Source of the DNA: Shewanella insulae
GTDB taxonomy: Bacteria > Pseudomonadota > Gammaproteobacteria > Enterobacterales > Shewanellaceae
Direction: 5' to 3'
Assembly: GCF_009831655.1 (NCBI RefSeq)
Contig: NZ_WRPA01000014.1
Span: 60,736 to 124,735, forward strand
Length of the DNA: 64,000 nucleotides
Within the stretch, counting starts at the first letter, position 1, and each line of letters opens with the position of its first letter. This document shows, piece by piece, positions 37,843 through 47,497 of the stretch. A model generated the notes under the pieces. It was given only the letters and a program-made list of their open reading frames with translations, did no database searches and was not told the origin of the DNA. A program made the translations under genes and the position numbers.

Positions 37843-40800
37843 CTACAGCTGAGTATGGGGCTTCACCCTGTCAAAGTCGGCCAGTATGGCGTAGGCACAG
37901 GGGATGATAAACAGCACCAGCAGGGTGGAGGCGAAGATACCGAAGACGATCGACACCACCAGGGGCTGCACCACCTGGGCCTGCAGGCTGGTTTCCAGCA
38001 GCAGGGGCAAGAGGCCCGCCGCCGTGGTCAGCGAGGTGAGAAACACCGCCCTGAAACGCTCGCGACTGGCACTCACCACCGCCTGATGCACACTGTCTCC
38101 CTCATCCACATGGTGGCGTATGTACTGCACCAGCAGGATAGAGTCGTTCACTACGATTCCCGCCAGCGAGATGAAGCCCATGATAGAGGGCATGGAGAGG
38201 TTATAGCCCAGCAGCAGATGGCCCCAGAGCACGCCGATCAGCGCCAGCGGAATCGCCAGCATCACCACCGCGGGTTCCAGATAGCTCCTGAACTGAAAAC
38301 TCAGGATGGCAAACAGGCCAAACAGGCCGATGAGGAAGCCTTTTCCCATGGAGCTGCCGGTCTTGGCCGTCTCCTTGGCCGAGCCCTCAAAGTCCACCCT
38401 CAGCTGAGGATAGCTCTGCTGCATCTGGGGTAGCCACTCCCGGCCGATCGCGGCTATGGTCTCGTTGGCATTGGCGCGCTGATTGTCCACATCGGCCATC
38501 ACGGTCACGCTGCGCAGACCATCGATGCGCTGGATGCGCACATAGGAGCGCTGATCTTGCAAAAGGGCGATAGACGAAAGCGGCAGCTGACTGCCATCGC
38601 TCAGCATGATGGGGAAGTTGGCCAGGGCCTGCAGATCACCGGCCTGCAGCTTGTTGAGCCGCACCTCGATCTCGATATTCTCAGGTCCCACCTGCACCTC
38701 GTCGGCCAGCTGACCAAAGTAGGCGCTGCGCAGCTGGGCCGCCACCAGTTGGCCGTCGATACCGAAGCTCTCGGCGCCGGGGCGCAGGCTCACCTTGATC
38801 TCCTCCTTGCCCGGACGCATGTCGTCGAGTATGCCGCTGATGCCATCAAACTGCCCCAGATAACTCTGCAGCGACACAGACGCCTGCTTCAACATGTCCA
38901 GGTCGTCGCCCTGCAAGCGGATCTCAATATCCCGTCCGGCCGGCCCCATGGTTGGCTGCTTGAACACCATAGAGAGCGGCATGGCAAGCTCCCCGGTCTC
39001 GATACGCCAATCGCGAATAAACGCCTCGATGAGGGTGTTGCGGGTCTCCGCCGACAGCAGATCCAGCCTGACGGTCGCCACATGGGGGCCGCTCTCGCCG
39101 GCGTCGGCATTAAAGTTATATTGTGCCGTGATGTCGCGGATCAGCTCATGCTCATCCTCCACCTCGTGGGTGTATCTGTCGCCCACACGCTTGGCGCTGG
39201 CGATTAGGGTCTCGACCACCTTCTGGGTCTGGCTCAGGGAGCTGCCCGGCGGCAATATGATGCGCGCCTCGGCGATGTCGCCATCCAGGTCGGGAAAGGG
39301 CACAAACTTAAGTGCGCCGCCCACTACCAAAGCTACCGAGATCAGCAGCAGGCCTATGGTGGCGCCGACGCTGACATAGCGCCAGCGCACCAGGAAGCTC
39401 ACCAGAGTCACCAATCTAGTATTACGAAACGCCTCGAAGCGGGTGAGAAACTCAGTCTTCAGCTCGCCGATGCGATTAGGCTTAGTCTCCTCCTTGGCGT
39501 GTGACAGGGAGTGATTCAGGTGGCTGGGCAAGATCAGGAAGGCCTCGAACAGGCTGATGGTCAGCACCATGATCAAAACAGTCGGTATGGCCGACAGCAC
39601 GGCCCCCATCTGGCCATCCAGCCCCAGCAGCGCGCTGAAGATCAGCACGGTAGTGAGGAAGGAGGAGACCACACCAGGTGCCACCTTCTGCACTCCCTTC
39701 ACCACAGCCTCATGGGGCGCCATGCCTCTGTCTATATGGGAGGCGATCGACTCGGCGATCACTATGGCGTCATCCATCATGATACCGATCGCCATCAGCA
39801 GCCCCACCAGACTCATGAGGTTGATCGACACGCCGAACAGGCTCATCAGATAGAGTCCGCCAAGGAAGGCGACCGGCAACCCGGCCGACACCCAGAAGGA
39901 GTAGCGCAGGGAGAAAAACAGCCACATGCTGAGGAAGACCAGGATGATCCCCTGCCAGCCATTGGTGAGCATCATCTGCAGCCTGTCTTGCAGCACTGAG
40001 GAGAGATCGTTGGTCATGGTCAGGCGCACACCGTCTGGCGCACGGGCCTGCTCCAGCTCGATAAACTCGCTCACCTTGGCCTTGATCCGCAGGGCGTCGT
40101 CTGCCTTGTTCTTCTGCACCTTGATCAGCGCCGCGTTGCTGCCGTTGAACTGAATATGTTCCTCATCCAGCTCGAACCTGTCGCTGATGGTGGCAATATT
40201 GCCCAGGCGCACCACGCTGCCATCGGGATTGGAGGCGATGATGATCTTGGCCAGCGAGGCCGGGGTGACCTTACGCTCGTCGAATCTCAGCAGGATATTC
40301 TTGTCCTTGAGCTCAATATTCCCCGCCGGCATCTTCACGTTCTGGCGGCCGACCTTGTCGGCGATCTCGGCGGCGGTCAGCCCCAGCCTGCGCATATCCA
40401 CCTGATTGAGCTCGATGCGCAGCTGATGGTCCGAGAAGCCCGCGATGGAGACCAGGCTCACCCCGGCGTCTATCTTGAGGCGACGCTTCACATCTTCGGC
40501 ATAACTCTTAAGGTGTGGCCAGCTGGTGTCGGCGACGATGGCGATATCCACCACGGGCTCGGCCCAGTCCAACTCCTTGACGATGGGCGGTTCGATCTGC
40601 GCCGGGAAGTTCTGAATCGCGTTGATCTGTGTCTGTACATCCACCAGCATTCGCCCCAGGTCGGCCTTAGGCTCCAGCTTGAGACGCATGGAGGCGATCC
40701 CCTCCTGGGCATCACACTTGACCTCTTCGATATTGGCCAGGCCGTCGACGGCATCCTCCATCCGCAGGCAGATGCTCTCCTCCACCTCGACCGGCGAGGC

Positions 40801-40953
40801 GCCCGGGTAGACCACCGTGGCCATCACATAGGGCGGGGCAAACTCGGGAAAGGTCTCACGCTTGATGCTGCCCATGTTGAGCAGACCCAGCAGCAGGAAG
40901 GCCAACATCAGCAGGTTAGCCAGGGTGGGATGTCTTGTGATGTAGGCGATCAC
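37843..40953 (-). CDS. RND efflux pump, inner-membrane subunit
   Basis: The protein has 1036 residues with the 12-helix RND layout (AcrB/HAE-type): TM1 at the N-terminus, a periplasmic loop, a TM block with GLLMAIGIMMDDAIVIAESI (proton-relay Asp pair), a second loop and a C-terminal block LAGIVVNDSILLVQYI. The GTG start overlaps the adaptor stop codon by four bases. It is most like the family that pairs with a TetR-controlled MFP. Substrates are unknown, and no outer-membrane channel gene is nearby. Confidence 0.92.
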   Translation of the reverse strand: MIAYITRHPTLANLLMLAFLLLGLLNMGSIKRETFPEFAPPYVMATVVYPGASPVEVEESICLRMEDAVDGLANIEEVKCDAQEGIASMRLKLEPKADLGRMLVDVQTQINAIQNFPAQIEPPIVKELDWAEPVVDIAIVADTSWPHLKSYAEDVKRRLKIDAGVSLVSIAGFSDHQLRIELNQVDMRRLGLTAAEIADKVGRQNVKMPAGNIELKDKNILLRFDERKVTPASLAKIIIASNPDGSVVRLGNIATISDRFELDEEHIQFNGSNAALIKVQKNKADDALRIKAKVSEFIELEQARAPDGVRLTMTNDLSSVLQDRLQMMLTNGWQGIILVFLSMWLFFSLRYSFWVSAGLPVAFLGGLYLMSLFGVSINLMSLVGLLMAIGIMMDDAIVIAESIASHIDRGMAPHEAVVKGVQKVAPGVVSSFLTTVLIFSALLGLDGQMGAVLSAIPTVLIMVLTISLFEAFLILPSHLNHSLSHAKEETKPNRIGELKTEFLTRFEAFRNTRLVTLVSFLVRWRYVSVGATIGLLLISVALVVGGALKFVPFPDLDGDIAEARIILPPGSSLSQTQKVVETLIASAKRVGDRYTHEVEDEHELIRDITAQYNFNADAGESGPHVATVRLDLLSAETRNTLIEAFIRDWRIETGELAMPLSMVFKQPTMGPAGRDIEIRLQGDDLDMLKQASVSLQSYLGQFDGISGILDDMRPGKEEIKVSLRPGAESFGIDGQLVAAQLRSAYFGQLADEVQVGPENIEIEVRLNKLQAGDLQALANFPIMLSDGSQLPLSSIALLQDQRSYVRIQRIDGLRSVTVMADVDNQRANANETIAAIGREWLPQMQQSYPQLRVDFEGSAKETAKTGSSMGKGFLIGLFGLFAILSFQFRSYLEPAVVMLAIPLALIGVLWGHLLLGYNLSMPSIMGFISLAGIVVNDSILLVQYIRHHVDEGDSVHQAVVSASRERFRAVFLTSLTTAAGLLPLLLETSLQAQVVQPLVVSIVFGIFASTLLVLFIIPCAYAILADFDRVKPHTQL

Positions 40954-42257
40954 AGCGGCGCCCCTCCCTCATTGGCGACGGGCTTAAGGGACATGCCGGG
41001 GATAGCTGGGATCAGGTCGTTGAGCACCAGGGCGTCGCCCGCCTTCAGCTCGCCCTCGATGGCTACCTGCTGCTCGTGACGGAAAAGCACCTCGACCGGC
41101 TTGATCACCAGCTTCTGCTGGGCATCCATCAGATAGATCTGATCGCCTCTAAGCGCCCGCTCGGGGATCACTATGTGTTCCCTCGGCTTACCGCTGATCG
41201 CCGCACTGACAAACATCCCCTTGGTCAGCGGCGGACGCTGCAGCAGATCCATCTGGCTATAGTCCTGCTCCACCTCCAGATAGACACCTATTGTGGCCTG
41301 ATTGGGGTTGACCGTCTCGGCGACCCGGGTCACCCGTGCCGGCCAGCTAAAGCTATGATTGCCCGCCTGAAAACTCACCTCCGCCTGCAACTCAAACTCG
41401 TCGATGGAGGGCATGCTTCTGGGCCTAGATGCCTCAAACATGCTGCTGACCAGGGCGCGCATATCCTGCAGGGATAACTCCGCCTTGATCTCGGCTGTGC
41501 CTAGCCTGTGGGCCACCATCATCACGGCGCCGGCGGCCACCACCTGATCTTGCTCGATATTGATATCCGATACCCGCGCATCGAAAGGCAGCACCACCTT
41601 GGTCTGATTCAGGCGGCGCTCGGCGTCCTGCAACGACGCCTTATCGACGCTCAGCTGCGCCTCGCTCACCTTGCGATCGTCTGGAAGCAGCTTGAGGGAG
41701 CTCTGCAGCTCTTCCACCAGCTTGGTCTGGGCCAGCAACGACTGCTTCTGGTTTTCCAGCTCAGAGCTCGACACCAGATTGCGCTTCTTCAGGGTCAGCT
41801 TACGCTGATACTCCTGCTCGGCGAGCACCAGCTTCTGCTCCTCGATCTTCAGGCTGGTGTTGAGGTTTTTTTCCTGCTGATCCAGACGGGTCAGCTGTGC
41901 CTGGGTGGCATGCATGCTGGCCTGGGCCTGGGCGACCTTGAGCTGGTACTCCAATGGATCTATCTCAAGTACAAGTGTCCCCTTAGGCAAGATGCGGCCG
42001 GTTTCCAACTGAGGATGGCGATACAACACCTTGCCGCCCACCTCGGCCACCGCCTGCCACACATGCTTGGGCTCGACCCGGCCAAAGCCTATCACCTTGG
42101 GGGCGATCGCCTGCTGAGTCAGAGGCATCACCTCGACCGCCCTGGCCTTATCGTATCCGGCGACCAGAGAGGGCGAGGGTTTGAGCAGCGCCGCCAGCAC
42201 CAGCACAAGCACGCCTACCGCCACCCCCACCAACAGATAGCGTTTCTTGTTATTCAT
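40950..42257 (-). CDS. RND efflux periplasmic adaptor (MFP)
   Basis: The protein has 435 residues from the ATG at 42257, which is preceded by AAGGA; the frame also offers an ATG at 42266. One N-terminal membrane anchor is followed by a lipoyl half (VLEIDPLEYQLKVAQAQA), a long coiled-coil hairpin (about 105-200) and a beta-barrel part (PFDARVSDINIEQDQVV). It is co-transcribed with the RND pump, which overlaps its end, and with the TetR regulator upstream. Confidence 0.9.
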   Translation of the reverse strand: MNNKKRYLLVGVAVGVLVLVLAALLKPSPSLVAGYDKARAVEVMPLTQQAIAPKVIGFGRVEPKHVWQAVAEVGGKVLYRHPQLETGRILPKGTLVLEIDPLEYQLKVAQAQASMHATQAQLTRLDQQEKNLNTSLKIEEQKLVLAEQEYQRKLTLKKRNLVSSSELENQKQSLLAQTKLVEELQSSLKLLPDDRKVSEAQLSVDKASLQDAERRLNQTKVVLPFDARVSDINIEQDQVVAAGAVMMVAHRLGTAEIKAELSLQDMRALVSSMFEASRPRSMPSIDEFELQAEVSFQAGNHSFSWPARVTRVAETVNPNQATIGVYLEVEQDYSQMDLLQRPPLTKGMFVSAAISGKPREHIVIPERALRGDQIYLMDAQQKLVIKPVEVLFRHEQQVAIEGELKAGDALVLNDLIPAIPGMSLKPVANEGGAPL

Positions 42258-42903
42258 CACTCTCATCCTTCTCTTCCATCAGGCCACGCTGTAGCAGGCG
42301 GGCATTTTGCTCGGCAAGCCGTTGTAAAAAAGTCGGCGTGATCTCTATGCCGACTCTTTGCAGTAAGTTTTCTGGCACCAGAAACGGAAACACCATCATG
42401 GCGAAGAAGCTCAGCTGGGCGCAGTGGGCGTCCACATCCTCCCGCAACAGCCCCTTCTCCTTTAATCTTTGAAAGATGGCGATGTTCTCGAAGTTAACCA
42501 CCTCGTAGAAGGCCTTGGTCACCTCGGCATTCTCCGGCAGGCTCTGATCCAGCCCGGCGATACGAAACATGAGCCTGGGAAAGTGAGGATGCTTGCTCAT
42601 GACGCTGTAATAGGTGCTCATCAATGCCGCCGGACTATCCTGACGCACTTCTTGTTTCGCCTTATACAACTGGGCCACCACAGGCAAAGCCGTCTCGCGG
42701 ATCATGGTTGAGAACAGGCTCTCCTTGGATCCGAAATAGTAACGGATCAGGCCTGGGTCGGTACCGGCCAGGCCGGCGATCTCTCTGATGGTGACCTGAG
42801 CATAATCACGCTCGATAAACAGGCTTCTCGCCGCCAGGATAAGCTTATCGCGATTTTGGGTGTCGCCACTGGGACGGCCGACACGACTTTTAACTTCTGC
42901 CAT
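42250..42903 (-). CDS. TetR family regulator of the RND operon
   Basis: The protein has 217 residues. The helix-turn-helix VTIREIAGLAGTDPGLIRYYFGSKESLFSTM is typical of TetR regulators and a helical ligand domain follows. It is the first gene of a TetR-MFP-RND operon and overlaps the adaptor start, so it is likely an autoregulated repressor released by pump substrates. Ligand and operator are unknown. Confidence 0.92.
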   Translation of the reverse strand: MAEVKSRVGRPSGDTQNRDKLILAARSLFIERDYAQVTIREIAGLAGTDPGLIRYYFGSKESLFSTMIRETALPVVAQLYKAKQEVRQDSPAALMSTYYSVMSKHPHFPRLMFRIAGLDQSLPENAEVTKAFYEVVNFENIAIFQRLKEKGLLREDVDAHCAQLSFFAMMVFPFLVPENLLQRVGIEITPTFLQRLAEQNARLLQRGLMEEKDESDE

Positions 42904-43035
42904 AAAAATTCCTCAATAGAAGAATTAATACTAGAAGAACTGCATTTGAATTGGCAGGGAAATAATTCCCCTAAAGACAGGGTTATGTAGAATTTTCGGC
43001 GGCGATACCATAGCAGGCTCGCCGCCGGAGACAGG

Positions 43036-43905
43036 CTATATGGGGTCTTGGTGGATCAACACTTCCACATGATCGAACAGGCTTCTCACCCGCGCCTCGG
43101 CGGCGTCGGCGATGGCGTGAGCCTCCACCAGCGGCAGTCTGCCGTCGAGTTCCAGGTGACACTGTACGAAAGTGGTCTTGCCCGACTCTCGCGTGCGCAG
43201 ATCATGAAAGCCATTGATGCGCGGGTCTTTCTCGATCGCCTCGACTATCTTGAGCTTGGTATCGGCATCTAATTCACGGTCAAGCAATGACTGGGCCGAG
43301 CGGTAACCCAGCTCCACGGCCTGCTGGCCGATGAACAGGGCGATCAATATGGCAAACAGACCATCGGCCCACCACCAGCCAAACTGCGCCAACACCAAGG
43401 CCAGCAACACGGCGCTGTTGAGAAACAGATCCGACTTATAGTGCAGGGCATCGGCCTCCACTATGGTGCTGGAGGTCTTGGCCAGGGCACGGCGCTGCAG
43501 CAACACCAGGGCCAGGGTCAAGACGATGGCGATAGCCGATACCACCACGCCCACCATGGCATGGTTAACCGGGGTCGGGTTGATCAGCCTGTCGCCGCCA
43601 TGTAACAAGAGCAGCAGTGCCGAGCCCAGGATGAAGGCCGACTGCGCCAGAGCCGCCAGGGGCTCTGCCTTGCCATGACCGTACCTATGGTCATGATCCG
43701 CAGGCACTATGGCATAACGAATGGCGATGAAGTTGACTATGGATGCCAGGGCATCGGCGAAGGAGTCTGTGAGGGAAGCCAGCATGCTGGCGGAACCTGA
43801 ATAGATCCAGGCCGCCAGCTTGATGACTATCAGGGTGAGCGCGGTCGCCACGGCGGCGCGGCTGGCCAGTTTCACCCAAAAATCGTATTGGGAAGTGTCG
43901 GTCAT
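43036..43905 (-). CDS. fieF: Cation diffusion facilitator FieF-like (Fe/Zn efflux)
   Basis: The protein has 289 residues with six membrane helices and a C-terminal cytoplasmic domain. The metal site is clear: ASLTDSFADALAS carries the Asp pair, DHDHRYGHGKAEPLAAL is the conserved loop, and ALHYKSDLFLNSAV supplies His and Asp. This matches the E. coli FieF/YiiP pattern DD-HD. It exports Zn(II), Fe(II) or similar divalent ions. In E. coli fieF is also next to cpxP, as here. Confidence 0.93.
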   Translation of the reverse strand: MTDTSQYDFWVKLASRAAVATALTLIVIKLAAWIYSGSASMLASLTDSFADALASIVNFIAIRYAIVPADHDHRYGHGKAEPLAALAQSAFILGSALLLLLHGGDRLINPTPVNHAMVGVVVSAIAIVLTLALVLLQRRALAKTSSTIVEADALHYKSDLFLNSAVLLALVLAQFGWWWADGLFAILIALFIGQQAVELGYRSAQSLLDRELDADTKLKIVEAIEKDPRINGFHDLRTRESGKTTFVQCHLELDGRLPLVEAHAIADAAEARVRSLFDHVEVLIHQDPI

Positions 43906-43970
43906 AGGGTCATATTACAGCTAACAATTAGCAGGGGAAGAATATGACCCAATTGTAACTCAGTTATCCC

Positions 43971-44453
43971 CTATCGGCGATCTCCTTTACGTCCGCCACG
44001 CTTGGCAAAATTCTCTTTAAATTTAGCCTGCTGCTCCGGGGTCAACAGCTGATAGATTTCGCGTTGCATCTTCATGCGCTCCACCGTGGCCTGAGCCTTA
44101 TGCTCGCTGCGCTGTGCCATCAAAGACTTAAGCTCGGCCTCGTTAAAGCTGTCTGAGGTGATCATATCCAGCATCTGCTGTTTGTGGGCCGCACGCACCT
44201 CGTCCGATGGACGCTTGGCCTGCATCGCCTCGCGATGAGACTGCATCAGCTCCTTCACCTGGCTGCGCTGGGCATCGGTGAGATCCAGGCCGCGAAACAT
44301 CTTGTGCATGCCACCGTGGTGGCCCCTGTGGTCACCGCGCATCTCATGACGACAGCCGCCGTCATCCGGGCCCGCCGCATACACTGCGGGTGCCAGCAGA
44401 GCGGCACTGGTCATTAACGCAAATAGTCCTGATTTTAGGGTCATCTTATTCAT
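43971..44453 (-). CDS. cpxP: CpxP/Spy family periplasmic protein
   Basis: The protein has 160 residues with a signal peptide (about 1-27). A His-rich segment (CRHEMRGDHRGHHGGMHKMF) and two LTxxQ motifs follow (LTDAQRSQ near 57, LTPEQQAK near 138), the hallmark of CpxP, Spy and ZraP proteins. CpxP binds misfolded proteins and inhibits CpxA. The gene is divergent from cpxRA and shares a perfect CpxR box. The His-rich stretch suggests metal binding as in ZraP or CnrX. Confidence 0.9.
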   Translation of the reverse strand: MNKMTLKSGLFALMTSAALLAPAVYAAGPDDGGCRHEMRGDHRGHHGGMHKMFRGLDLTDAQRSQVKELMQSHREAMQAKRPSDEVRAAHKQQMLDMITSDSFNEAELKSLMAQRSEHKAQATVERMKMQREIYQLLTPEQQAKFKENFAKRGGRKGDRR

Positions 44454-44553
44454 AATCTGCCTCTTACGCTTATCGCGGATAGTTAGTTCGCTCTGGGAAG
44501 AGCTTCGACACTAACAGTTTACGCCCCCCTATGTAATTCAGGGTTTTCCTAAG

Positions 44554-44568
44554 GTAAACCTCTGTAAA
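44554..44568. promoter_or_regulatory. Perfect CpxR box between cpxP and cpxR
   Basis: GTAAACCTCTGTAAA matches GTAAA-N5-GTAAA exactly. It lies 100 bp from the cpxP start and 120 bp from the cpxR start, so it can serve both divergent promoters. Confidence 0.88.
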
Positions 44569-44688
44569 GTTTGCGCAAAGAGTGACAATCTGCTGGCGAC
44601 CAGGCCTTTACTTAGACTTACATTCTTAGACTGCAATTGACATCTAAAAGGGTATACTCAAGCTGTTATAGGAGTAGAGAGACGTACC

Positions 44689-45372
44689 ATGAGCCATATT
44701 CTGTTGATCGATGATGATCTGGGACTAGCGGAACTGCTAGCACAACTGCTTGAACTGGAAGGGTTTAATTTAACCCTAGCCCATGATGGTGAGGCGGGAC
44801 TCGCCCTGGCGCTGGAACAGCAGTTCGATCTCATCCTGCTCGATGTCATGCTACCCAAGCTCAACGGCTTCGAGGTGCTCAAGGCGCTGCGAGCCAAGAA
44901 ACAGACCCCGGTACTCATGCTCACCGCCCGCGGCGACGAGATAGACAGAGTCGTAGGGCTCGAGATAGGCGCCGACGACTACCTGCCCAAACCCTTTAAC
45001 GACAGGGAACTGGTGGCGCGTATCAAGGCGATCATCCGCCGCACCGGCCAACAGGTTGACGAGCAGCAGCCCGGTATACTGGAGTTTGCCGACATCAAGC
45101 TCGACCCCAGCCGTCAGGAGGTGGTCTGCCAGGATCAGCTGCTGATCCTCACGGGCACAGAGTTCAGCCTGCTGTATCATATGATCCAGCACAGCGGCGA
45201 GGTGCTCAGCAAGGACAACCTCAGCGAGAATGTCCTGGGCAAGAAGCTTATGCCCTTCGATCGCAGCCTGGATATGCACCTGTCTAACCTGCGTAAGAAG
45301 CTGCCCGAGCGCGCCGACGGCCGCCCCAGGGTCAAGACCCTCAGAGGCAAGGGCTACATCTGGCTAACCTGA
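44689..45372 (+). CDS. cpxR: Envelope-stress response regulator CpxR
   Basis: The protein has 227 residues of the OmpR class. The receiver domain has Asp51-type phospho-site LILLDVMLPKLNGF and the strongly conserved GADDYLPKPFNDRELVARI, which matches E. coli CpxR. The C-terminal winged helix ends with the RVKTLRGKGYIW pattern. The stop overlaps the cpxA start by one base. A CpxR box lies upstream, consistent with autoactivation. Confidence 0.96.
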   Translation: MSHILLIDDDLGLAELLAQLLELEGFNLTLAHDGEAGLALALEQQFDLILLDVMLPKLNGFEVLKALRAKKQTPVLMLTARGDEIDRVVGLEIGADDYLPKPFNDRELVARIKAIIRRTGQQVDEQQPGILEFADIKLDPSRQEVVCQDQLLILTGTEFSLLYHMIQHSGEVLSKDNLSENVLGKKLMPFDRSLDMHLSNLRKKLPERADGRPRVKTLRGKGYIWLT

Positions 45373-46739
45373 TGAAAATTAGCAGTCTCCCCAATCGCAT
45401 CTTCATCAAGCTGCTGCTGAGCTTCTGGCTCTGTAGCAGCCTGATCATCGCCATCGTCGGCCTGCTGCCCCTGCTGCAACAGACCCACGATCAGGCCCCT
45501 ATTCCGCCCCACCTACAGGGGCTGCTGGAACGCGTGGTAGAGCGTATACAGGAAAAGCCCGAGCTACTGACCATGAAGCGAGGCAAACATTGGCACAGGC
45601 TCAGAGAGATGGGTAACAAGCCGGTGCGTTTCTATGTGGCCGACGAGCAGGGCCAGCTGATCAACAATCAGCGGGTCTCCCGTGGCATCCGGCGCTTCAT
45701 GCTGATGGCCGACGAGGCGGGTCACCCCATCAGCCACCAGTTTAAGAGCGAGCTGCTGTTTGGCCCCCAGCCTTTCGAGGTAGAAGGCAAACGCTACACC
45801 CTCTATGGCCGTCTGGCCGAGGTGCATCCGCGGCCCTGGTTCTTCTTCTTCGCCGAGAATGTCGCCCTCACCCTGACCCTGGCTATCTTGCTATCGGGTC
45901 TCTTGTGCGGCCTGTTGGCCTGGCACCTGGGTAAGCCCTTGCGCGCCCTCAAGCAGAGCGCCGAGGCTGTAGCCAGCGGCGATCTCAGCCACAGGGCCGA
46001 CGCCAGCACCACGGCACGTAAGGATGAGATAGGTCAACTGGCCCAGTCCTTTAACGCCATGGCCGACGCCATCGAGTCCATGGTCAATAGTCAGCAGCGC
46101 CTGATCGGCGATATCTCCCACGAACTCAGGACGCCGCTGACCCGGCTACAGCTCGCCCTCGCCCTCACCCGCAAGAAGGGCCAGACCTCGACCGAGATAG
46201 AGCGCATCGGCTATGAGGCGGAGCAGCTGGAGGCGATGATCGCCGAGCTGCTGGAGCTGTCGCGGGTGAAGTTGGATATTCACGAGCATAAGCACAAGTT
46301 ATCGCTGGCCGAGACCCTGGGACAGGTTTTAGACGACGCCGAGTTCGAGGCGGAGCAGCAACAGAAATCTCTGCTGATCGACATAGACGACAGCCTGATG
46401 CTGATGCTCAATCCCCGCCCCCTGGCCAGGGCGGTGGAAAACCTGCTGCGTAATGCCATCCGCTACGCCGAACGGGAGGTCAGCATACGTGCCTACGCCG
46501 AGCCCGAGCGGGTGATCCTCAGCATCAGGGATGATGGTCCAGGCATAGACAATGAGGCGGATCTGCAGGCGATCTTCGAGCCCTTCTATCGCCCGCAATC
46601 GGCTCGAGAGAGGGAATCCGGCGGCTGGGGACTGGGGCTGGCGATCGCCAAGGCGGCCATACAGGCCCACCAGGGGCAGATAGTGGCCAACAACGCCACC
46701 CCTCACGGACTCGAAGTGATTATCAGGCTGCCGCGTTAG
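45372..46739 (+). CDS. cpxA: Envelope-stress sensor kinase CpxA
   Basis: The protein has 455 residues with TM1 (about 13-33), a periplasmic sensor region and TM2 (about 164-184). A HAMP domain follows, then the H-box ISHELRTPLTRLQLALAL and ATP-binding boxes (NLLRNAIRYA, IRDDGPGI, GWGLGLAIAK). It is co-transcribed with cpxR. Its last 17 bases overlap the end of the convergent TetR gene. Confidence 0.95.
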   Translation: MKISSLPNRIFIKLLLSFWLCSSLIIAIVGLLPLLQQTHDQAPIPPHLQGLLERVVERIQEKPELLTMKRGKHWHRLREMGNKPVRFYVADEQGQLINNQRVSRGIRRFMLMADEAGHPISHQFKSELLFGPQPFEVEGKRYTLYGRLAEVHPRPWFFFFAENVALTLTLAILLSGLLCGLLAWHLGKPLRALKQSAEAVASGDLSHRADASTTARKDEIGQLAQSFNAMADAIESMVNSQQRLIGDISHELRTPLTRLQLALALTRKKGQTSTEIERIGYEAEQLEAMIAELLELSRVKLDIHEHKHKLSLAETLGQVLDDAEFEAEQQQKSLLIDIDDSLMLMLNPRPLARAVENLLRNAIRYAEREVSIRAYAEPERVILSIRDDGPGIDNEADLQAIFEPFYRPQSARERESGGWGLGLAIAKAAIQAHQGQIVANNATPHGLEVIIRLPR

Positions 46740-47376
46740 TTTGCTGCGGCTCTCTCTGTGCCAGCCAGACTGAAAAGGTTTGCTTGGTGGGAATGCGTCT
46801 GTCTGAGTGTCCCATCAGCTGGGCCATCGCATAACTAAATTGATAGTAGGTTTGCACGTCGTCACAGCGCTTAAGGCCATCATCGCTATTGATCATGGTG
46901 CCGCGAATATAGTTTTTAAGGAGTTCGTAGCGATCAAAGCCAGGACGATCGCCAACGGCTGAGATCATGCCCTGATTCCACTGACAATATTGTGTAAATA
47001 AATCATTAAATCTATCGCGATACACCTTTGATGCCTGCTGCAATAATTCTTGATTGGGCATCATGCGCTCTATCACAAAGCGCTTCTGCGCCAAAACATC
47101 ATACAAACGCTGACAGTGATGGAACAGGTAGCATTCAAAGGGATCGGTATCGCCTTGCTGTTCACATTCGGCCGCATTGAGCCAACCTTGGTATTGGGCA
47201 CAGGCAACCGCCACCACCAAGTCTGCCTCTGTGGTGAAATGATTATAGATGGTTCCCTTGGAGATCTGGCTGGCCGCAACGAGATGAGAACGGCACAGAT
47301 CGAAACTCTGATGCCCCCTAAGGCAGCGCTGCGCCACCTCAACAAGATAATCTGTTCTTTGCTCCCAGCTACTCAT
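46723..47376 (-). CDS. TetR family transcriptional regulator
   Basis: I chose the ATG at 47376 (GAGG upstream; product begins MSSWEQRTDYLVEVAQRCL); the frame extends 17 codons further. The protein has 217 residues with HTH SHLVAASQISKGTIYNHFTTEADLVVAVA. It is divergent from the LysR gene at 47498 and convergent with cpxA, overlapping it by 17 bases. Its target is unknown. Confidence 0.85.
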   Translation of the reverse strand: MSSWEQRTDYLVEVAQRCLRGHQSFDLCRSHLVAASQISKGTIYNHFTTEADLVVAVACAQYQGWLNAAECEQQGDTDPFECYLFHHCQRLYDVLAQKRFVIERMMPNQELLQQASKVYRDRFNDLFTQYCQWNQGMISAVGDRPGFDRYELLKNYIRGTMINSDDGLKRCDDVQTYYQFSYAMAQLMGHSDRRIPTKQTFSVWLAQREPQQTNAAA

Positions 47377-47497
47377 ATCGACCTCATCACACTTTACGAA
47401 ACATCTTAATTGCAACTTCACAATCAAACGATAACAGTGTTCTCTAACCAGGGATATTGAGTAATACTGATACCACTATGAACAAAGCCAATAGCCC

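Noticed and set aside
37843..42257. RND/MFP pair as a second metal efflux system
   Set aside because: The pump lacks the HME-type sequence seen in CusA and is controlled by a TetR regulator, so a drug or solvent exporter is more likely.
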